From the NCBI GenBank assembly GCA_020831895.1, contig JAFIFS010000046.1, forward strand, positions 38,526-102,525: DNA of 64,000 nt, given 5' to 3'. Numbering within the stretch: position 1 is the first letter of the stretch; each line of letters opens with the position of its first letter. This stretch comes from Chromatiales bacterium (GTDB taxonomy: Bacteria > Pseudomonadota > Gammaproteobacteria > Steroidobacterales > GCA-2729495). The notes under the pieces were generated by a model. That model saw only the letters and a list, made by a program, of their open reading frames with translations. It did not search any database and was not told where the DNA came from. This document shows, one piece after another, positions 7,982 through 18,662 of this stretch. The position numbers were made by a program, and so were the translations under genes.

Positions 7982-10645
7982 ATGGGCGTTCTTCATCTTG
8001 ATGCACTGCTACGCCCCGCCTCGGTGGCGCTGGTCGGCGCCTCCGGCCGCGCGGGCAGCGTCGGGGCGAAGGTACTGGCCAACCTGAAGTCCGCTGGATT
8101 CGGCGGCAGCATCTATCCCGTCAATCCGCGGCACAGCCACCTGGACGACATGCGATGCTGGCCCGATGTGCAAAGCCTGCCCCTGGCACCCGACCTGGCG
8201 GTGATCTGCATTCCGGCACCCGGCGTCCCAGCATGCATAGACGCGCTCGGACAAGCAGGCTGTCACGCTGCGGTCATCATCACCGCGGGTTTCGACGAGC
8301 GCGGACAACAAGCCCTGCTCGATGCCGCTCGGCCTTACGGCCTGCGCCTGCTTGGCCCGAACTGCCTTGGACTGCTGGTGCCCGGGATCGGGCTCAACGC
8401 AAGCTTTGCGCCCGGCAGCGCGCTGGCCGGGCAGCTGGCCTTCATCAGCCAGTCAGGCGCCATGGCTACCATCGTTCTCGACTGGGCCAACCAGGCAGGA
8501 ATCGGTTTTTCGCATTTCATCTCGCTTGGCAACGCGGTGGATGTGGACTTCGGCGACCTGCTTGACTGGCTGGGCAGCGACCCCGCGACCAGCGCGGTCC
8601 TCGTCTACCTCGAGTCGGTGACGCAGGCCCGCAAGTTCATGTCGTCCGCACGGGCGGCAGCGCGCAACAAGCCCGTGATCGTGCTGAAGGGAGGACGCAG
8701 CGCCGCCGGACAGCAGGCCGCCCAGTCTCACACCGGCGCCCTGACCAGCAGCGACGCCGTCTACTCAGCTGCATTCCAGCGTGCAGGGATGCTCCGGGTC
8801 CACGAGTTCGCCGACCTGTTCGCTGCCGCGGAGACACTGGCACGCTGCCGGCCCATCCGGGGCGACCGCTTGCTGGTGCTGACGAATGGCGGGGGACCAG
8901 GGGTGCTGGCTACGGATCTGCACGTGATGGCGGGCGGGCGCATGGCCGTGCTGGGAGAGGTGACGGTCGCGCAGCTCAGGCAGGTGCTACCCCAGGCCTG
9001 GTCGGGGCAGAACCCGCTGGACATCGTTGGTGATGCCGAGGCTGGTCGCTACCTTGGCGCACTCGAGGCCCTCGAGGATTGCCCCGACATCGATGCGCTG
9101 CTCCTGCTGCACGCACCCACGGCAGTCGCCGGCAGCGAAGAGACCGCAGAGCAGCTGCTGCCGGCACTGCGCGCATTGCGCTGGCCGGTCCTGACCTGCT
9201 GGCCTGGCGGGATTCAGGCCCGCGCCGCCCGCGCGCGATGCGCAGCCGCAGGTATCGCGGCGTTCCCTGCTCCCGAGGATGCCGTGCGCGGACTCCATCA
9301 TCTGCTCGAGTACCAGCGTAACCAGGACGCCCTGATCGAAACGCCGTCCTGGCCGGCAGAAGACGGCGAGATAGACCTGGACCGGGCACGAGCCCTCGTG
9401 CAGCGCTGTCTTTCGCGCGGGATCCGGCAGCCGGATACCGCCGAGTCACTGGAACTGCTGGAGGCCTTCGGGATCCCTGCCGCCGCCGGGCTCCGGGCCG
9501 GGGATCCCGCGTCCGCTGCGGACGCCGCTGCGCAACTCGGCGGGCCGGTGGCGCTCAAGCTGCTCTCGCGGGATATCAGCCACAAGAGCGACGTCGGTGG
9601 CGTTGTGCTGGATCTCGAAAGCCCGCAGTCCGTCGCCGAGGCAGCCAGGCGCATGCAGGAGCGCATCGCGAACAGCCATCCTGAAGCTGCGCTGGAAGGC
9701 TTTCTGGTCCAGCGGATGGTGCGCAGGGCCGGCAGCCATGAACTGCTGGCCGGCATCGCCACCGATCCGGTGTTCGGTCCAGTCATCGTGTTCGGACAGG
9801 GCGGCACCGCGGTCGAGGTCATCGCGGACCGCAGCATCGGTCTCCCGCCACTGAACCTGTCGCTGGCGCGCCAGCTCATCGAGAGAACATCCGTCTCACG
9901 CCTGCTGGCTGGCTACCGTGACCAGCCACCCGCCGACATCGCGGCAATCAGCGATGTGCTGGTCCGGCTTGCGTGTATCGTCATCGAGCTGCCGCAGCTC
10001 GCCCAGCTCGACATCAACCCCCTGCTGGCCGGACCTCGCGGCGTATGCGCACTGGACGCGCGCATCGTGCTGGAGCCCGCTGCGGGGCCCGCCGGGCAGC
10101 GGCTCGCCATACGGCCCTACCCGAGCCAGCTCGAGGGCGAGCTGCGGTGTGCCGGCCAGGTGCTGCGCGTGCGCCCCATCCGCCCCGAAGACGAACCCGC
10201 ATACCGCGCCTTCCTTGCGCGCATGGGGCCTGAGGACCTGCGCATGCGCTTCTTCGGCATGGTGCGGGCCCTGTCGCACAGCGAGCTCGCCCGTGATACG
10301 CAGATCGACTACGACCGGGAAATGGCGCTGGTCGCAACCGGCTCCGGGCCGCCAGGGACGGCCGAGATCCTCGGCATCGTCCGGACGATCGCCGACCGGG
10401 CCAATACACGCGCGGAGTTCGCGCTGGCGGTCGACTCCAGGCTGAAAAGGGCCGGGCTCGGCACCGCACTGATGTCCCGCATGCTGGATTACTGCCGGGC
10501 TCGAGGTCTGCGTGAGGTGGTCGGGTTCGTACTGCGTGACAACCAGCCCATGCTGGCTCTGGCCAGGCGCCTCGGCTTCAGCCGTGATGCAATAGACGAG
10601 GACCAGTTCCGCGTCAGCCTGCGGCTGGACAAGCGCCACGGGTGA
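7982..10645 (+). CDS. PatZ/Pat-type protein lysine acetyltransferase (ADP-forming acyl-CoA synthetase fold + GNAT)
   Basis: Large fusion protein, 887 aa, matching the length and domain order of E. coli PatZ (YfiQ) and Salmonella Pat. The N-terminal CoA-binding domain begins PASVALVGASGRAGSVG. The succinyl-CoA-ligase-like part carries ISQSGAMATIVLDWA and SHTGALTSSDAVY. An ATP-grasp domain lies at about 480-700 (VALKLLSRDISHKSDVGG). A C-terminal GNAT domain lies at about 715-880 (LRVRPIRPEDEPAY, then KRAGLGTALMSRMLDYC). In enterobacteria the homologue acetylates lysines of acetyl-CoA synthetase and other proteins using acetyl-CoA. Whether the synthetase half is active or only senses ligands here is not visible. 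It is monocistronic and divergent from the methyltransferase gene. Confidence 0.88.
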   Translation: MGVLHLDALLRPASVALVGASGRAGSVGAKVLANLKSAGFGGSIYPVNPRHSHLDDMRCWPDVQSLPLAPDLAVICIPAPGVPACIDALGQAGCHAAVIITAGFDERGQQALLDAARPYGLRLLGPNCLGLLVPGIGLNASFAPGSALAGQLAFISQSGAMATIVLDWANQAGIGFSHFISLGNAVDVDFGDLLDWLGSDPATSAVLVYLESVTQARKFMSSARAAARNKPVIVLKGGRSAAGQQAAQSHTGALTSSDAVYSAAFQRAGMLRVHEFADLFAAAETLARCRPIRGDRLLVLTNGGGPGVLATDLHVMAGGRMAVLGEVTVAQLRQVLPQAWSGQNPLDIVGDAEAGRYLGALEALEDCPDIDALLLLHAPTAVAGSEETAEQLLPALRALRWPVLTCWPGGIQARAARARCAAAGIAAFPAPEDAVRGLHHLLEYQRNQDALIETPSWPAEDGEIDLDRARALVQRCLSRGIRQPDTAESLELLEAFGIPAAAGLRAGDPASAADAAAQLGGPVALKLLSRDISHKSDVGGVVLDLESPQSVAEAARRMQERIANSHPEAALEGFLVQRMVRRAGSHELLAGIATDPVFGPVIVFGQGGTAVEVIADRSIGLPPLNLSLARQLIERTSVSRLLAGYRDQPPADIAAISDVLVRLACIVIELPQLAQLDINPLLAGPRGVCALDARIVLEPAAGPAGQRLAIRPYPSQLEGELRCAGQVLRVRPIRPEDEPAYRAFLARMGPEDLRMRFFGMVRALSHSELARDTQIDYDREMALVATGSGPPGTAEILGIVRTIADRANTRAEFALAVDSRLKRAGLGTALMSRMLDYCRARGLREVVGFVLRDNQPMLALARRLGFSRDAIDEDQFRVSLRLDKRHG

Positions 10646-10737
10646 AACTGTGACCCTGGTCATGGGGCTCCTGAATACGGTCATACTATAAGGGTGGGCG
10701 ACGAGCGGATACGCCGCCCCGTCCGCCGAGGTCCGCC

Positions 10738-11778
<1,041 letters not shown>

Positions 11779-11792
11779 GCCTGAGCCTGCGC

Positions 11793-12653
11793 TCACAGGC
11801 CCGGGGCAGCCCACCGCCCTTCCGGCTGTCTGGCCAGCGCGTCGCTCACGGCCCCAACAGGGCCCTCACCCGATCCGGCGAGAGGCAGATCGGCGGCCCC
11901 TGCGGGCGCGCCCAGCAACCACCCCTGGGCGCTGTCACACCCGAGACCCTTGAGCAGGAACAGCGTTTCCCTGTCCTCGACCCCCTCGGCACAGACCGCC
12001 ATGCCGAGGTCGTGCGCCATATGCACGATCCCGCGAACCAGCTGCTTCGCACGATCATCACGCCCGATCTGCTGAACCAGCTCCTGGTCGACCTTGAGCC
12101 CAACGAAAGGCAGACGCAGCAGCTGCACGAGGGAAATGCTGCCCTTGCCGAAATCGTCGATGACGAGCGGGAAGCCGCAGGCCATGAGCTCCTGGAGAAT
12201 GTCGAGCGTCGCGGGCACCGTAACCATCGCGCCCTGCTCACTGAGTTCGAGGATCATGCGCTCCGGCGGTATGCCGTACTCATCCAGCAGGCGCAGCAAC
12301 CTCGCCGGGAAGCCCCGGTCACGAAGCAGGTGGCCAGCGATGTTGACTGCAAGCGGAAGCCGGATCCCGCGCTGCTGCCAGGCAAAGAGCTGCTCCACTG
12401 CACGCTGGAACACGAAGTCGGTGACTGCCGGCATCAGCCCGTTGCGGCTGGCCAGCGGCAGGAACTCCCCGGGTGGCAGCAGGCCGCGGTCCGGGTGGCT
12501 CCAGCGGACCAGTGCCTCCGCGGTCAGCAGCAGCGGATCGGACTTGCGGATATCGAACACGGGTTGATACTGCAGCAACAGCTGCTCGTGCTCGAGCCCT
12601 GCCGCCAGGGAGTCGGCCGGGTTCTGGGGGTCTGCCATTCCTGACTGCTCCAC
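11793..12653 (-). CDS. EAL-domain cyclic di-GMP phosphodiesterase
   Basis: Stand-alone EAL domain, 286 aa, expected to hydrolyse cyclic di-GMP to pGpG. The signature is EAL at residues 46-48. The other catalytic elements are present: the Asn in PLAVNIAG, ELSEQG, the Asp pair in VIDDFGKGS, the Lys in GLKVDQ, the Glu in AEGVEDRE and the Gln in SAQGWLLG. The loop-6 sequence DDFGKGSISL departs slightly from the usual DDFGTGYSSL, which may affect dimerisation or activity. About 40 C-terminal residues lie beyond the domain. It faces the GGDEF gene tail to tail. Confidence 0.88.
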   Translation of the reverse strand: MEQSGMADPQNPADSLAAGLEHEQLLLQYQPVFDIRKSDPLLLTAEALVRWSHPDRGLLPPGEFLPLASRNGLMPAVTDFVFQRAVEQLFAWQQRGIRLPLAVNIAGHLLRDRGFPARLLRLLDEYGIPPERMILELSEQGAMVTVPATLDILQELMACGFPLVIDDFGKGSISLVQLLRLPFVGLKVDQELVQQIGRDDRAKQLVRGIVHMAHDLGMAVCAEGVEDRETLFLLKGLGCDSAQGWLLGAPAGAADLPLAGSGEGPVGAVSDALARQPEGRWAAPGL

Positions 12654-12746
12654 CCGGTCGCCATGACGGGTCTGCGCAGCCTCAAGTTACCGGACCGGGC
12701 AGCCGAGGCCCGGCTCCGCTTCACAGTTCTGGCTATCCGTCGCGGA

Positions 12747-13151
12747 TCATGGCAGCTGGATCTTGCCGCCGCCCGGCGCACCCATGGCCGGGATGCCGCC
12801 GCCCATTCCGCCTGTCTCCGGCACGATCAGCGAGGATGCGGCATCGCGACGCATGTCCTCCATGCGCCGGACAGTCTCGTGGAGCGCCTGGCCAGCGGCT
12901 TCGCCGAACCTGGCCACGGCATCGGCGAGGTCGGTAGCCTCGATCTCGAAACTGAGCGGCAGAGGCCCCATCCGGGTCATCAGCTGTGTCTGGCCCACGT
13001 AGAGCATCGGCCTCTCAGAATCCGGCGAACCGTCTGCCCTGACCGGAGTCAGGCGCTGGACCGTACCCACACGCCGGTCCGTGAACACCTCCTCCAGGTA
13101 GAGTTCAGCGGCATCCATGCTCAGGTCCATGTTGTTCAGGTCTTCGGCCAT
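12747..13151 (-). CDS. Conserved-looking hypothetical protein
   Basis: A 134-aa protein that I cannot assign to a named family. The first 70 residues look like a compact alpha/beta unit (MDAAELYLEEVFTDRRVGTV, then MLYVGQTQLMTRMGPLPLSFEI). A helical stretch follows (DLADAVARFGEAAGQALHETVRRME), and the tail is rich in Gly, Pro and Met (GGMGGGIPAMGAPGGG). It has no signal peptide or membrane segment, so it is probably cytosolic. It is divergent from srkA with about 100 bases between starts, and it lies upstream of the EAL gene on the same strand. Confidence 0.7.
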   Translation of the reverse strand: MAEDLNNMDLSMDAAELYLEEVFTDRRVGTVQRLTPVRADGSPDSERPMLYVGQTQLMTRMGPLPLSFEIEATDLADAVARFGEAAGQALHETVRRMEDMRRDAASSLIVPETGGMGGGIPAMGAPGGGKIQLP

Positions 13152-13257
13152 TTCATGCTCCGTGTGGCAGTCGGGTCGCGTGCCCGGAAGGATAACAGGT
13201 CAGCGATGCCCAGCGCAGACAGCTGGCCGGCGCAAAGCTGCTAGCCTATGCGACGCA

Positions 13258-14247
13258 ATGACCGATCAGACCAACTACCGGGAGCTGGGCCCGGCGCAGA
13301 TTCTCGACGCAGTGGACTCACTGGGCCTGCGCAGCGACGGCCGCCTGCTGCCGCTCAACAGCTACGAAAACCGCGTTTACCGGGTGGGCATCGAGGAGGG
13401 GCAGCCCATCGTGGTGAAGTTCTACCGGCCAGGCAGGTGGAGCGACGAGGCGATCCTCGAGGAGCACGCGTTTGCCGCAGAACTCGCCGGCGACGAGCTG
13501 CCCGTGGTGGCGCCGCTGGCACACGAGGGAAGGACTCTGCACCACGCGCAGGGATTCAGGTTTGCAGTCAGCCCATGCCGTGGCGGACACGCACCGGAAC
13601 TCGACCGCAGCGAGCTGCTCCTCCAGCTCGGACGGCTGGTCGCAAGGATTCACCTGCATGGCGCAAGACGGCAGCGCTTCCGGCACCGCCCGCGGCTGTC
13701 GCTTGAGACGCATGGCAGGATCCCGGCCAGATTCCTGCTCGAGAGAGAATTCATCCCGGCCGAGCTCTCGAGGGTCTACAGCGGCCTGTGCGGCCACCTC
13801 TTCCAGCTGGTCGGGGCCTGCCTCGACCGGGCGGGCACATCGAGAGAGATCTGCCTGCACGGGGACTTTCACCCGGGTAATGTCCTGGTGGATGGTGAAC
13901 GCCTGCATATCGTCGACCTGGACGACTCGATGAGCGGACCCGCGATTCAGGACCTCTGGATGTTTCTCTCCGGCGGGCGGTCCGAGCAGATTCCCCAGCT
14001 GGCCGCATTGCTGGCCGGCTACACGGAATTCCGGGCATTCGATGCCCGCGAACTGCACCTTGTGGAAGCGCTGCGCACGCTGCGCATGATCCACTATGCT
14101 GCCTGGCTGGCAAGGCGCCACGAGGAGCCGGCATTCAAGCAGGCCTTCCCCTGGTTCAACACGCCGCGGTACTGGGATGAACACATACTGGCCCTGCGCG
14201 AGCAGGCCTCGTTGATGGAGGAACCACCACTGCCATGGCAAGCATGA
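13258..14247 (+). CDS. srkA: Stress response kinase A (SrkA/YihE), Ser/Thr protein kinase
   Basis: Kinase of the YihE/SrkA group in the choline/aminoglycoside-kinase fold, 329 aa from the ATG at 13258, matching the family length of about 328. The frame stays open upstream, but MTDQTNYRELGP is the family-like start. The ATP-binding lysine is K54 in IVVKFYRPGRW. The catalytic loop is HGDFHPGN at 201-208, and the metal-binding Asp lies in VDLDDS at about 220-223. In E. coli SrkA limits stress-induced death and counters MazEF effects. The enterobacterial homologue often sits beside dsbA; here a VOC gene follows after 22 bases and may be co-transcribed. A TAGCCT element at 13242-13247 could be part of its promoter. 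Confidence 0.9.
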   Translation: MTDQTNYRELGPAQILDAVDSLGLRSDGRLLPLNSYENRVYRVGIEEGQPIVVKFYRPGRWSDEAILEEHAFAAELAGDELPVVAPLAHEGRTLHHAQGFRFAVSPCRGGHAPELDRSELLLQLGRLVARIHLHGARRQRFRHRPRLSLETHGRIPARFLLEREFIPAELSRVYSGLCGHLFQLVGACLDRAGTSREICLHGDFHPGNVLVDGERLHIVDLDDSMSGPAIQDLWMFLSGGRSEQIPQLAALLAGYTEFRAFDARELHLVEALRTLRMIHYAAWLARRHEEPAFKQAFPWFNTPRYWDEHILALREQASLMEEPPLPWQA

Positions 14248-14269
14248 CCCGTCACCGGACGACAGGCCA

Positions 14270-15259
14270 GTGAGCACCGGGCAAGGCATTCCGGTCGGCG
14301 TCACCGCCCCGGCCTCCCGCTGGGCATCCGAGCACAGGCGCGAGGGCAGGCATACGGGCCGCAGGCTGCTGCGGCATATCGCGATCATTACCCACTGCGT
14401 CGCAGACATCGGGCTTGCGGAGTCGAGCTGGTCGGAGTGGCTGGGTTACCGGACCGTGGCCAGTGGCCGGCTCGGCGACGCCTTGTGCAGGGCCTGGGAC
14501 AGCCCGGCGGCAGCAGGCTCGCGCTGGCGCCTGATGCAGCCAGCCAGCGGTGCCAACTGCCTGATCCGATTCATAGAGAGTCCTGCGGCGGAGCTTGTGC
14601 ACAGCCAGGGATGGAACGCGACCGAGCTGCTGGTCCAGGATCCCGACAGCCTCGCGCGGCAGCTGGCTGACGGCTCGCCATTCAGCATTCTTGGGGGACC
14701 GTGCGACCTGTATCCGCAGGCTCGTGCACCACGGGCGATGCAGACACGGGGCCCGAATGGAGAGCTGGTGTACTTCACGCGCATACTCCCCGGGGGCAGC
14801 CGATATGGCATGAAGGGCGCGCGCTCGCCGGTGGACAGAGCGTTCATCGTGACCACCGGCGGCCCGTCGCTGGAGGCCATGCAGGACTTCTACGCCGGGG
14901 AAATGGGCCTGCGGGTGATGGACCGGATGCCCTTCCTCAACCCGATCATGGCCGATGCGTGCGGGGTCTCGCCACGAACGGTCTTTCCGACCTCGGTGGC
15001 ACGGATACCCGGGCGCAGCTTCCTCGTGGAGATGGACGAATACCCCGAGCAGATCCCGCTGCGGAAAACCCCCGATGGCGGCCTGCCGCCCGGCATGGCG
15101 ATGGTCGCCTTCGAGCTGCAGACGTTGACAGGGCTGGACCTGCCCCTGCGAAGCCCGCCGACTGCGGTCGAAGAACCACCCTACGCCGGACGGCGTGTTT
15201 CCGTAACCCGGGGCGCCGCGGGGGAATGGCTGGAGCTTATCGAGGGACTGAGCGGCTGA
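14270..15259 (+). CDS. VOC (glyoxalase/bleomycin-resistance) superfamily protein
   Basis: A 329-aa protein with two half-domains of the vicinal oxygen chelate fold. The first starts at about residue 34 (LRHIAIITHCVADIGLAE) and the second at about 190 (AFIVTTGGPSLEAMQDFYAGEMGLRV). The first 30 residues are not conserved-looking, so the true start may be later. Members bind a divalent metal and act on diverse small molecules, so function cannot be assigned. Metal ligands cannot be fixed by eye, although a His/Glu set is plausible. It follows srkA closely on the same strand and converges with sodC. Confidence 0.75.
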   Translation: MSTGQGIPVGVTAPASRWASEHRREGRHTGRRLLRHIAIITHCVADIGLAESSWSEWLGYRTVASGRLGDALCRAWDSPAAAGSRWRLMQPASGANCLIRFIESPAAELVHSQGWNATELLVQDPDSLARQLADGSPFSILGGPCDLYPQARAPRAMQTRGPNGELVYFTRILPGGSRYGMKGARSPVDRAFIVTTGGPSLEAMQDFYAGEMGLRVMDRMPFLNPIMADACGVSPRTVFPTSVARIPGRSFLVEMDEYPEQIPLRKTPDGGLPPGMAMVAFELQTLTGLDLPLRSPPTAVEEPPYAGRRVSVTRGAAGEWLELIEGLSG

Positions 15260-15279
15260 GCGGTGGGCCTGCGCCAGGC

Positions 15280-15798
15280 TTATGGCCTGCGGATCACGCC
15301 ACACGCAATGCGCGGACCGGCATCGCCGGCCGGGTCCGTGACGTGATCATCGGGGCCTGCATGGATCACGAGGGACGTGCCCTCGCCCTCAAGCAGGCCG
15401 TTGGCAGCGCCGGGCAGCAAGGAGACGAAGGTGTTGTACACCTCGACCTTGAGTTCACCGGAAGCCGGCACGTGCAGGTTCGGCATGTCGCCCGCATGCG
15501 GGCCCTCTGGCGAGGCGAGACCATGGCGGACGCCGGCAGGATTGAAATGCCCGCCTGCACTGAGGAAGGGCGGTTCACAGACCCCCTTCTCATGGACATG
15601 AAACGCAAGGCTGCCCTCGGGCAGGCCGTAGAGCGTCGCCTCAAGCAGTACGCCACCGGGCAGCTGGCGCAGCGTTACCATCCCGTGCGACTCGCCTTCC
15701 AGTCCCGTCATTGCCGCATGAGCCACCGGGGCATCTGCGTCGGCGGGCAGGGCCATAGGCAAAAGCACGAGCAGCAGCGCCGGAAGACGTTTCAGCAT
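15280..15798 (-). CDS. sodC: Periplasmic Cu/Zn superoxide dismutase
   Basis: Secreted superoxide dismutase, 172 aa, which converts superoxide to peroxide in the periplasm. It has a signal peptide (LKRLPALLLVLLPMALPADA). Metal ligands appear in canonical order: H67 and H69 in FHVHEKG, H84 in GGHFNPAG, H92, H101 and D104 in GPHAGDMPN, and a C-terminal His in VIHAGPDDH. The disulfide cysteines are present (C74 in GVCEPP and the late Cys in RIACGVI). It has its own upstream space facing the CPBP gene; the two starts are 17 bases apart if the CPBP ATG is used. Confidence 0.95.
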   Translation of the reverse strand: MLKRLPALLLVLLPMALPADADAPVAHAAMTGLEGESHGMVTLRQLPGGVLLEATLYGLPEGSLAFHVHEKGVCEPPFLSAGGHFNPAGVRHGLASPEGPHAGDMPNLHVPASGELKVEVYNTFVSLLPGAANGLLEGEGTSLVIHAGPDDHVTDPAGDAGPRIACGVIRRP

Positions 15799-15815
15799 GA
15801 TCAGAGACCCTGTGG

Positions 15816-16661
15816 TTGCAGCAAGGCTGTCAGGTTAGTGACTCACCCCGGGCAACGCAACGCTGCGCAGCCACCCTGCGGAGCCAGGCGGTGAACGGAG
15901 CTGCGGCATCGCGGCGGCAAACGGGCTGGTGGCTGCACCTGGGCCTGCTCGGCGCCTACCCGGTCGCGATCGGGCTGGTCGGCTGGCAGCAGGCCCGTGC
16001 CGCGGCCGGTCCGGCGCTGCCAGCCAGCGGCGGCCCGCTGCTGTTCGCGCTGGGCATCGAGATGATGTTGTTCTCCGCCGTGTTCGGGACCGCATGGATA
16101 GCCTCCCGCGCATCGGGCGACCAGCTGCTGCTGCGCTGGCCGGGCTGGCGCAGCGCTGCCTGGCAGGGACTGGCCTGGTCGGTCGCGCTGCGTCTTGGCC
16201 TTGGATCACTTGTAATGGCAGCAGCCTTTCTGGCCCGGCTGGCCGGCCACGACCCGCTGGTCGTCACCGACGCACTGCAGCCGGATACGGAGCAGCTGGT
16301 CGACATCAGCGCGCTGTCTGCCGATCCGGTCTACCTGCTGGTGAACATGACGGTGGTCAGCTTCGTCGTCGCCGGGCTGCGCGAAGAACTCTGGCGCGCC
16401 GGCATGCTGGCGGCGCTGGGCGTACTGTTTCCCAATGCCTGGAACAGCGCTGCGGGCCGGGCCGCAGGCGTGCTTCTGGTCGCGCTGCTGTTCGGGCTCG
16501 GGCACCTCGCCCAGGGCTGGGGTGGCGTGCTGCTGACCACACTGCTCGGCGCCGCGCTTGGTGCAATCATGGTCTTTCACCGCTCACTCTGGCAGGCGGT
16601 CTTTGCTCACGGTTTCTTCAATGCGACCAGCTTCCTGCTGCTGCGCATGCTGCCGCCCTGA
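15816..16661 (+). CDS. CPBP-family intramembrane metalloprotease (CAAX protease-like)
   Basis: Polytopic membrane protein with the CPBP/Abi motifs: EELWR (the EExxR motif) in AGLREELWRAG, then LFGLGHL (FxxxH) and FAHGFFNAT (HxxxN). These are the residues that bind zinc in the glutamate intramembrane protease fold. About seven hydrophobic segments run from residue 40 to 275. From the ATG at 15816 it is 281 aa, but the first 25 residues are polar and lie very close to the sodC start. A GTG at 15891 in the same frame gives a 256-aa protein and may be the true start. Bacterial members are often maturation proteases or bacteriocin-immunity factors; the role here is unknown. Confidence 0.82.
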   Translation: MQQGCQVSDSPRATQRCAATLRSQAVNGAAASRRQTGWWLHLGLLGAYPVAIGLVGWQQARAAAGPALPASGGPLLFALGIEMMLFSAVFGTAWIASRASGDQLLLRWPGWRSAAWQGLAWSVALRLGLGSLVMAAAFLARLAGHDPLVVTDALQPDTEQLVDISALSADPVYLLVNMTVVSFVVAGLREELWRAGMLAALGVLFPNAWNSAAGRAAGVLLVALLFGLGHLAQGWGGVLLTTLLGAALGAIMVFHRSLWQAVFAHGFFNATSFLLLRMLPP

Positions 16662-16733
16662 GCATCTTGAGCAGCCTGTTGCCGTATCATGGCGGCCTGG
16701 CCGCAACGCGGAACGCGGCCCGGGACAAGCACC

Positions 16734-18662
16734 ATGATCCTGCTACGCATGGAAGACATCTGCCTCGCCTTCGGCGACCAGCCCCTGCTGGTCGAGGCGG
16801 CGTTCACGATCGAGGCGGGCGAACGCGTCTGCCTCATTGGCCGCAACGGCGCGGGCAAGACCTCGCTCTTCCGACTGATCACCGGCACGCTGCAGCCCGA
16901 CAGCGGCGTCGTGGAACGGCGCAACGACCTGCGCATCAGCCAGCTGGACCAGCAGCTGCCTGCCGCCGGCTCCTCAACCGTGCGCGAACTGGTCGCTACA
17001 GGCCTGGACAGCCTGCGCGAAATCATTGACCAGTACGAGGCGCTGGCCTCACGCGCATCGACCCCGCGCGAGCTGCACGAGCTTGAAGCCCTGCAGCAAC
17101 GCCTCGATGCCGAGGGGGGCTGGAATATCGAACAACGCATCGACACGATGCTGACCGAGCTCGGCCTCCCCGGGGAAAAGCGCCTGAGCGAACTCTCCGG
17201 CGGCTGGCGCCGGCGTGTCGCCCTGGCCCGGGCACTGGTCAGCCGCCCGGACTTGCTGCTGCTCGACGAGCCAACCAATCATCTGGACCTGAGCACGATC
17301 GAGTGGCTCGAGCAGACCGTGCGCGGCTACCAGGGCAGCGTGCTTTTCATCACGCATGACCGCGCATTCCTTGACCGTCTCGCAACCCGGATCGTCGAAC
17401 TGGACCGGGGCCGTCTACTGAGCTGGCCCGGCAACTACCGCAGCTTTCTCCGGCGCAAGGAAGAGGCTCTGGACGACGAAGCCACCCAAAACGCCCGCTT
17501 CGACCGGAAACTGGCCGAAGAGGAAGCCTGGATCCGGCAGGGCATCAAGGCCCGCCGCCACCGCAACCAGAACCGCGTGCGGGCACTGATGCAGATGCGC
17601 GAGGAGCGCGCGCGGCGGCTGGCGCCGCAGGGCCGGGCTCACATCTCGATCGACGAGGCGGAGCAGTCCGGCCGCAAGGTCATCACAGCGCGCAATGTCA
17701 GTCACGGCTATGGCGATGAACTGCTGATACGCGATTTCTCCTGTCGCATACGGCGCGGAGACCGCGTCGGGCTGATCGGCAACAACGGCGTCGGCAAGAG
17801 CACGCTGCTTCGCATCCTGATGGGAGAGATTACGCCCCGCTTCGGCACTGTGCAGCTGGGCACCAACCTGCAGGTGGGCTACTTCGACCAGCTGCGGGCA
17901 GACCTCGATCTCGAGAAGACGGTGGCCGAGGTGGTCGGTGACGGACGCGACTATGTAGAGATCAATGGTGGCCGTCGCCATGTCATCGGCTACCTCAAGG
18001 GATTCCTTTTCAGCCCGAAGCGGGCCCTGCAGCCAGTCAAAGCCCTCTCCGGGGGGGAGCGCAACCGGATCATCCTCGCGCGACTGTTCGCGACACCGAC
18101 CAACCTGCTGGTGCTGGACGAACCGACCAACGACCTGGATGTCGAGACCCTGGAGGTCCTCGAGGACCGCCTGGCCGAGTACAGCGGCACGCTGATAGCC
18201 GTCAGCCATGACCGGGAATTTCTCGACAATGTCGTGACCAGCACGCTGGTCTTCGAGGACGACGGGATGGTGCGCGAATACGTCGGCGGCTACAGCGACT
18301 GGCTGCGACAGGGCCGCGGACTGGCCAGTGAGGACCAGGTCCGCCGCGGGGCGACGGCGGGACGCGGCGGAAACGAACGGCGGGGTGGGCAACGCCCGAA
18401 CAAGCTCAGCTACAAGCTGCAGCGCGAGCTGGACGGGCTGCCACGCCGGATCGAGGCACTCGAGAGCCGGGTGGCGGACCTGCAGGCAATGACAGCCGAC
18501 CCCGGATTCTATGAACGTCCGGGGAGCGAGACCGGGGCAGCGCTGGAGGCGCTGGCCAAGGCCACGGCGGAGCTCGAAGGTCTGACCAGCCGCTGGGTGG
18601 AACTGGAAGACCAGCGCAGCCAGATCTCCGACAGCGCATCGGCGAGTCCCGGCTCACCATGA
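16734..18662 (+). CDS. uup: ABC-F ATPase Uup
   Basis: Tandem ABC ATPase without membrane domain, 642 aa from the ATG at 16734. The first cassette has Walker A GRNGAGKT at 36-43, signature LSGGW and DEPTNHLD. The second has GNNGVGKST, LSGGE and DEPTNDLD. A linker rich in Arg and Glu lies between them, and a C-terminal coiled coil (NKLSYKLQRELDGLPRRIEALESRV) marks Uup rather than EttA or YheS. ABC-F proteins act at the ribosome, and Uup also affects branched DNA and transposon excision in E. coli. The start is chosen over the upstream in-frame ATG at 16689 because MILLRMEDICLAFGD fits the family. Its stop overlaps the next gene (ATGA). Confidence 0.93.
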   Translation: MILLRMEDICLAFGDQPLLVEAAFTIEAGERVCLIGRNGAGKTSLFRLITGTLQPDSGVVERRNDLRISQLDQQLPAAGSSTVRELVATGLDSLREIIDQYEALASRASTPRELHELEALQQRLDAEGGWNIEQRIDTMLTELGLPGEKRLSELSGGWRRRVALARALVSRPDLLLLDEPTNHLDLSTIEWLEQTVRGYQGSVLFITHDRAFLDRLATRIVELDRGRLLSWPGNYRSFLRRKEEALDDEATQNARFDRKLAEEEAWIRQGIKARRHRNQNRVRALMQMREERARRLAPQGRAHISIDEAEQSGRKVITARNVSHGYGDELLIRDFSCRIRRGDRVGLIGNNGVGKSTLLRILMGEITPRFGTVQLGTNLQVGYFDQLRADLDLEKTVAEVVGDGRDYVEINGGRRHVIGYLKGFLFSPKRALQPVKALSGGERNRIILARLFATPTNLLVLDEPTNDLDVETLEVLEDRLAEYSGTLIAVSHDREFLDNVVTSTLVFEDDGMVREYVGGYSDWLRQGRGLASEDQVRRGATAGRGGNERRGGQRPNKLSYKLQRELDGLPRRIEALESRVADLQAMTADPGFYERPGSETGAALEALAKATAELEGLTSRWVELEDQRSQISDSASASPGSP